Below, in pieces: positions 60,036-64,000 of a stretch of 64,000 nt of DNA. Each line of letters starts with the position of its first letter. Within the stretch, counting starts at the first letter, position 1. The notes under the pieces were generated by a model. It was not told where the DNA came from. It did no database searches and saw nothing but the letters and a program-made list of their open reading frames with translations. The position numbers and the translations under genes are program-made. Source of the stretch: Ahaetulla prasina (taxonomy: Eukaryota; Chordata; Lepidosauria; Squamata; Colubridae); NCBI RefSeq assembly GCF_028640845.1, contig NC_080548.1, positions 12,233,814 to 12,297,813 on the forward strand, in the 5' to 3' direction.

Positions 60036-61012
60036 TACAGATAGTCCTCAACTTACAACCTCAACTCAGGCCCAAATTTCTGTTGCTAAGCAAGGCATTC
60101 GTGAAGTGAATTGGGCCCCATTTTACAAGCTTTCTTGGCACTGCAATTGTTAAGTTAGGAGCATGGTTGTTAAGGGAATTTGAGTTCCCCATTGACTTTG
60201 CTTGTCACAAAAGGTGATCACATGACCCCAGCGATATTGCAATCGTCATAAATATGAGTGAGTTCCCATCATCTGAATTTGGATCACGTGATCATTGGGA
60301 AGCGCAACGGTTGTAAGTGTTAAAAAACAGTTTATTTTATTTTTATTTATTTGTCAATTATATATAAGGTAACAGGTAAACGTATAAACATAATTTGGAT
60401 ACATGAAAAGAGTAAGTAAAAAGGAATATTAGGACGGGGATGGTGGGCACGCAGGTGCACTTATGCACGCCCCTTACAGACCCCTTAGGAATGGGGTGAG
60501 GTCAACAGTAGACAGTTTAAGTTTAGAGTTTTGGGGGTTTGGGGAAGAAACTGCAGAGTCAGGTAGTGCATTCCAGGCATTGACCACTCTGTTACTGAAG
60601 TCGTATTTTCTGCAATCAAGTTTGAAGCTGTTTACCTTGAGTTTGTATCTATTATTTGCTCGTGTATTGTTGTGGTTGAAGCTGAAGTAGTCATTGACTG
60701 GTAGGACATTGTGGTAGATAATTTTATGTACTACGCTTAGGTCAGACTGAAGTCGGCGTAGTTCTAAGTTGTCTAAGCCCAAAATTTGGAGTCTGGTGGC
60801 ATCAGGTATTTTATTGCGAGCAGAGGAGTGGAGGACTCTTCTCGTGAAATATCTCTGGACTCTCTCGATTGTATTTATGTCCAATATGCAGTGCGGGTTC
60901 CAGACAGATGAGCTGTATTCAAGAATACAGTATACAGTAAGTCATTTTTTTCAACATCATTGTAACTTAGAACGGTCACTAAACGGACGGTTATAAGTTG
61001 AGAACTACCTGC
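60036..61012 (+). repeat. Family A MITE with a LINE inserted
   Basis: Family A from CAGATAGTCCTCAACTTACA to about 60334 and from about 60935 to 61012 (GTTGAGAACTACCTG). Confidence 0.75.
60335..60935 (-). repeat. CR1/L2-superfamily LINE, ORF2 C-terminus and 3' UTR
   Basis: The minus frame 60884-60474 encodes INTIERVQRYFTRRVLHSSA, LELRRLQSDLSVVHKI and FSNRVVNAWNALPDSAVSS. Its TTTATTTATTTG tail at 60345 marks the 3' end. Confidence 0.9.
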
Positions 61013-61436
61013 ATGTCTTTGCAGTTTATTTTGTTCGCCAGATCTATTCAGACCAAACCATGTAAGGTTTCTTTGAAATTTGAGAAATCACATTTGTCTT
61101 CCACACACCTACCCTGCCCCATTCTGCTGGAATATTGTTTCTTTTGGTCTTCATTAAGACTGGAGGTTTTTCTGATTCTTTAGGCCCGATTGCCAGATCC
61201 ACGATGTGAGCAACTCAATCAACCAAGGTGTGTCAGCCATTTCAATAGGGCCCAATAGCACCTCAGCACCTGAGAAAGGTGGGTGAGGAAGAATTTCTCT
61301 GTTGCACCAACCCTTCCTGCTTACTCACTGGAAAATAATGGCTTGCCCTGACCAAAAAAACAAAACAAAAACAGATTCCCCCCCCCCGCCCCCAGTGATG
61401 TTTCTGTAAACTATGAAAAATAATAATAAATTAAAC
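61013..61436. other. Intergenic, no clear feature
   Basis: Nothing recognised besides a C run at 61378. Confidence 0.4.
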
Positions 61437-61786
61437 GTAAAGTTAAAGGTTCCCCTCGCACATATGTGCTAGTTGTTCCCTACTCTAGGGGGTGATGCTC
61501 ATCTCCGTTTCAAAGCCGAAGAGCCAGTGCTGTCCGAAGACGTCTCCGTGGTCATGTGGCCGGCATGACTCAACGCCAAAGGCGCACGGAACGCTGTTAC
61601 CTTCCCACCAAAGGAGGTCCCTATTTTTCTACTTGCATTTTTTACGTGCTTTCGAAGTGCTAGGCTGGCAGAAGCTGGGACAAGTCACAGGAGCTCACCC
61701 CGTTACACGGCACTAGGGATTTGAACTGCCAACCTTTCAATCGACAAGCTCAGCGTCTTAGCCACTAAGCCACCGCGTCCCTATTA
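61437..61786 (-). repeat. S1 SINE, full length
   Basis: TAAAGGTTCCCCTCGCACAT at its 3' end and CTTAGCCACTAAGCCACCGC at its 5' head. Confidence 0.9.
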
Positions 61787-63237
61787 ATAATAAATTAACA
61801 TTACATAATTCCTTATTTCTGTGAATTAAGAAAACTAATGGCACTTCTCATCTCTAGAGGCCCTGGGTAAAATCCCTGGGTATCTCAAAACACCTGAACA
61901 CTGATCGTGTTCACAAGAGACACTCAGGGGTGGGCCTGAAGCATTTCTTCTGAGATTTTGCTCTTCGTTGGCGATAATAACTGGATCTAACTGAACTGCC
62001 AAGTCCTCTATCATTCAACGGATTTGCAACAATGAACCGTGCCTGCTTACGTTGTGGTTAGACTACTGCAGAGCGTTCTTTGTGGGCCTACCCTGGAAGG
62101 CTATCCTGAAACTTATAGTGATACAAAATATGGCGGGGAGGCTTCTAAAGGGAGTAAAACTTTAGTGTTGTGTCATGCCTGTAATGGTCTGGGCGAATGA
62201 CCTTGGGAGGAAGAAGAGCCACAGTCTAATCAGCCATCATGGAAAAGGTGTCTCAGCCCACACAAGGAAAAGGGGAGTGGGAAGCATCTCAGAAGGAACA
62301 CTCCCTAGTTTTCTGGAAAGAAAAAATAAAGGAGAGAAAAGTGTTTTCAGACATGGAAGATTCCGCTACTGTAACCTTACAATAAAGGTAGCCTCAGTCA
62401 GGGGTGGGCTTCAAAAATTTTAGCAAGGGGGATTATAAATGGATTGATTGCCATTGTACAGGAATAATGGTAGAATTAAACAAGTTGGAATGGTGTAAAG
62501 TTGGGACTGCTCGGTAACCACTCCCGAAGGGAAAGGGTAAGGAAAGAGGAGTAAAGAAGGAAGAAAGTAGGTAGGCAGGTAGGTAGGTAGGAAAGAAGGA
62601 AGGGAGAAGAAAGGATAGGAGGAGAAGAAGAAGGAGAAGATAGAGGGTTAGAAAGGATGGTAGTGAGAAGTGGGAAAGAGGTGGGGAAGTAGGAAAGCGA
62701 GGAGAAGGATGGTGGGGAAAGTCGAAGAAGGATGAGAAGGGAAGAAAGGATTAAGGGAGGGAGTGGCGGTCGAGCAGCCCTGATTGAGTATAATTTGAGT
62801 ATAGGATCGATTGTTGGATAAGTGATTGTATTGTACACTGGTCAAATTGTGGGAATAATTATGGAAAATAAAAAATTTTGCCCTAAAAAAAATTTTTTTT
62901 TAGCAAGGGGGTCTCTGCCCAGTTGCTGGGTGGGGGTGAGCATGATGGGGGTGGCCTAGTTGGCCTCCTGCATCACAGCAGGGGGGTGTTTTTGCCCTCC
63001 CCGGACTCCAGAGGCTTTCGTTGAGCCTCCGGGAGGGTGAAAACAGCCTCCCCAGGCTCCGGAGGCTCTCTGGAGGCCAGAAACGGGTCCATTTCCGGCC
63101 TTCCTGAATAGCCAGTAGGCCCATTTTTTGCCATCCCCAAGCCTCCGTGTGCGCCCTGCCAGAGGTGGGTTTCAACCAGTGTTACCATCGGTTCGCTTCA
63201 TGCACGCGCTTCTTGAAGCCCATTAGATGATCTATGA
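61787..63237. other. Intergenic, unassigned repeats
   Basis: 62540-62760 is G/A-rich low-complexity sequence. GGGTGGGCTTCAAAAATTTT at 62403 and GCAAGGGGGTCTCTGCCC at 62906 look like two halves of an interspersed repeat with the 62430-62880 block inserted between them. No coding signal. Confidence 0.45.
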
Positions 63238-63372
63238 CAGGGGTCTCCAACCTTGGCAACTTTAAGACTTGTGGACTTCCAACTCCCAGAATTCTCCCTC
63301 AGCAAAGCTGGCTGAGGAATTCTGGGAGTTGAAGTCCACAAGTCTTAAAGTTGTTAAGGTTGGAGAGCCCTG
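63238..63372. repeat. hAT foldback MITE
   Basis: CAGGGGTCTCCAACCTTGGC arm and a complementary end GGAGAGCCCTG. Flanking octamers ATCTATGA and ATCTACGA. Confidence 0.88.
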
Positions 63373-63467
63373 ATCTACGATATATTTGATCAATGCACAT
63401 TTTGTAAACTTGTGCGCATGATGTCAAGGGCAGGGCACCTGGTCATCAGAAAGAAGGACTATGATAC

Positions 63468-64000
63468 AGAGCGTCCCTGACTTACAACAGTTCATTTAGT
63501 GATGGTTCAAAGTTACAACGGCACTGAAAAAAGTGACTTATCACCATTTTTCATTGTTGTTGTTAGTTGCAAAGTCGTTTCCGACCCATTGCGACCCCAA
63601 GGACAACGTTCCTCTAGGCCTTCCTGTCCTCTACTATCCTCTGGAGTCCATTTAAGCTCACGCCGACTGCTTCAATGACTCCGTCCAGCCACCTTGTTCT
63701 CTGCCGTCCCCTTCTTCTTTTGCCCTCAATCTTTCCCGCATTCAGCTCTTCTCCAGTGAGTCCTTCTTTCTCATTAGGTGGCCAAAGTATTTACAACCAT
63801 TGCCATTTTACATCCCATGGTCACATGACCAAAATCTGGAAGCTTGGCAACTGATTCATATTTATGACGATTACAGTGCCACAGGGGTCAGAGTTTTGCG
63901 ACCTTCTGACAGGCAAAGTCAATGGGGAAGCCAGATTCACTTAAGAACCATGGGACTAACTTAACAACTGCAGTGATTTACTTAACAACAGTGGCAAGAA
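63468..64000 (-). repeat. Family A MITE with Bov-B-like insertion, running off the window
   Basis: CGTCCCTGACTTACAACAGT at the left; family A resumes at about 63795 and reaches the window edge. 63553-63794 is the insertion. Confidence 0.75.
63553..63794. repeat. Bov-B-related fragment
   Basis: AAGTCGTTTCCGACCCATTG followed by CGACCCCAAGGACAACG matches the well-known Bov-B/RTE-derived motif GTCGTGTCCGAC, then GCGACCCCATGGAC. Confidence 0.65.

Overview
This is a stretch of vertebrate nuclear DNA, most likely from an advanced (colubroid) snake. That reading rests on abundant squamate-type tRNA-derived SINEs, Bov-B-like and L2/CR1 LINE debris, hAT and Tc-mariner-type foldback elements, and CR1-L3-like LINEs whose 3' ends run into (AATAG)n microsatellites, a hallmark described for snakes. 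Only about 2.3 kb of the 64 kb is recognisable host coding sequence. The rest is introns and intergenic DNA packed with nested repeats.

Two host genes are present, both on the minus strand, head to tail. IFNLR1 (interferon-lambda receptor 1) is complete: seven coding exons between 48399 and 33166, 1629 nt of CDS including the stop, 542 aa. It has a signal peptide, two fibronectin-III-type cytokine-binding domains, one membrane helix and a 272-aa tail exon that keeps the two tyrosine motifs known as STAT2 docking sites in the human receptor. About 11.8 kb downstream IL22RA1 (interleukin-22 receptor alpha 1) starts at 21328. Exons 1-5 (the ectodomain, 682 nt) lie in the window; the transmembrane and cytoplasmic exons must lie beyond position 1. 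Intron phases (1,2,1,0,1 and 1,2,1,0,1,0) are those of class II cytokine receptors, and the gene pair and orientation match the mammalian IL22RA1-IFNLR1 block. Both receptors pair with IL10RB and signal through JAK1/TYK2 and STATs in barrier epithelia.

Layout: 1-1400, repeat debris; 1401-21328, IL22RA1 exons 5-1, with intron 3 holding a 4.54-kb Mag-type Ty3/gypsy retrotransposon (2804-7343) with identical LTRs and a 5-bp target duplication, plus an ATCT microsatellite; 21.3-33.1 kb, intergenic repeats; 33166-48399, IFNLR1, with a solo LTR in intron 5 and a large microsatellite in intron 2; 48.5-64 kb, upstream DNA without recognisable exons, holding a 13-copy 41-bp minisatellite, LINE-seeded microsatellites, long polypyrimidine and polypurine tracts and nested transposons.

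I found no bacterial-type system, CRISPR array or convincing novel protein system. The most notable points are the receptor pair itself, cysteine changes in IL22RA1, an ETS-IRF-like site beside the IFNLR1 start codon, a young but frame-broken Mag element, and the repeat biology.
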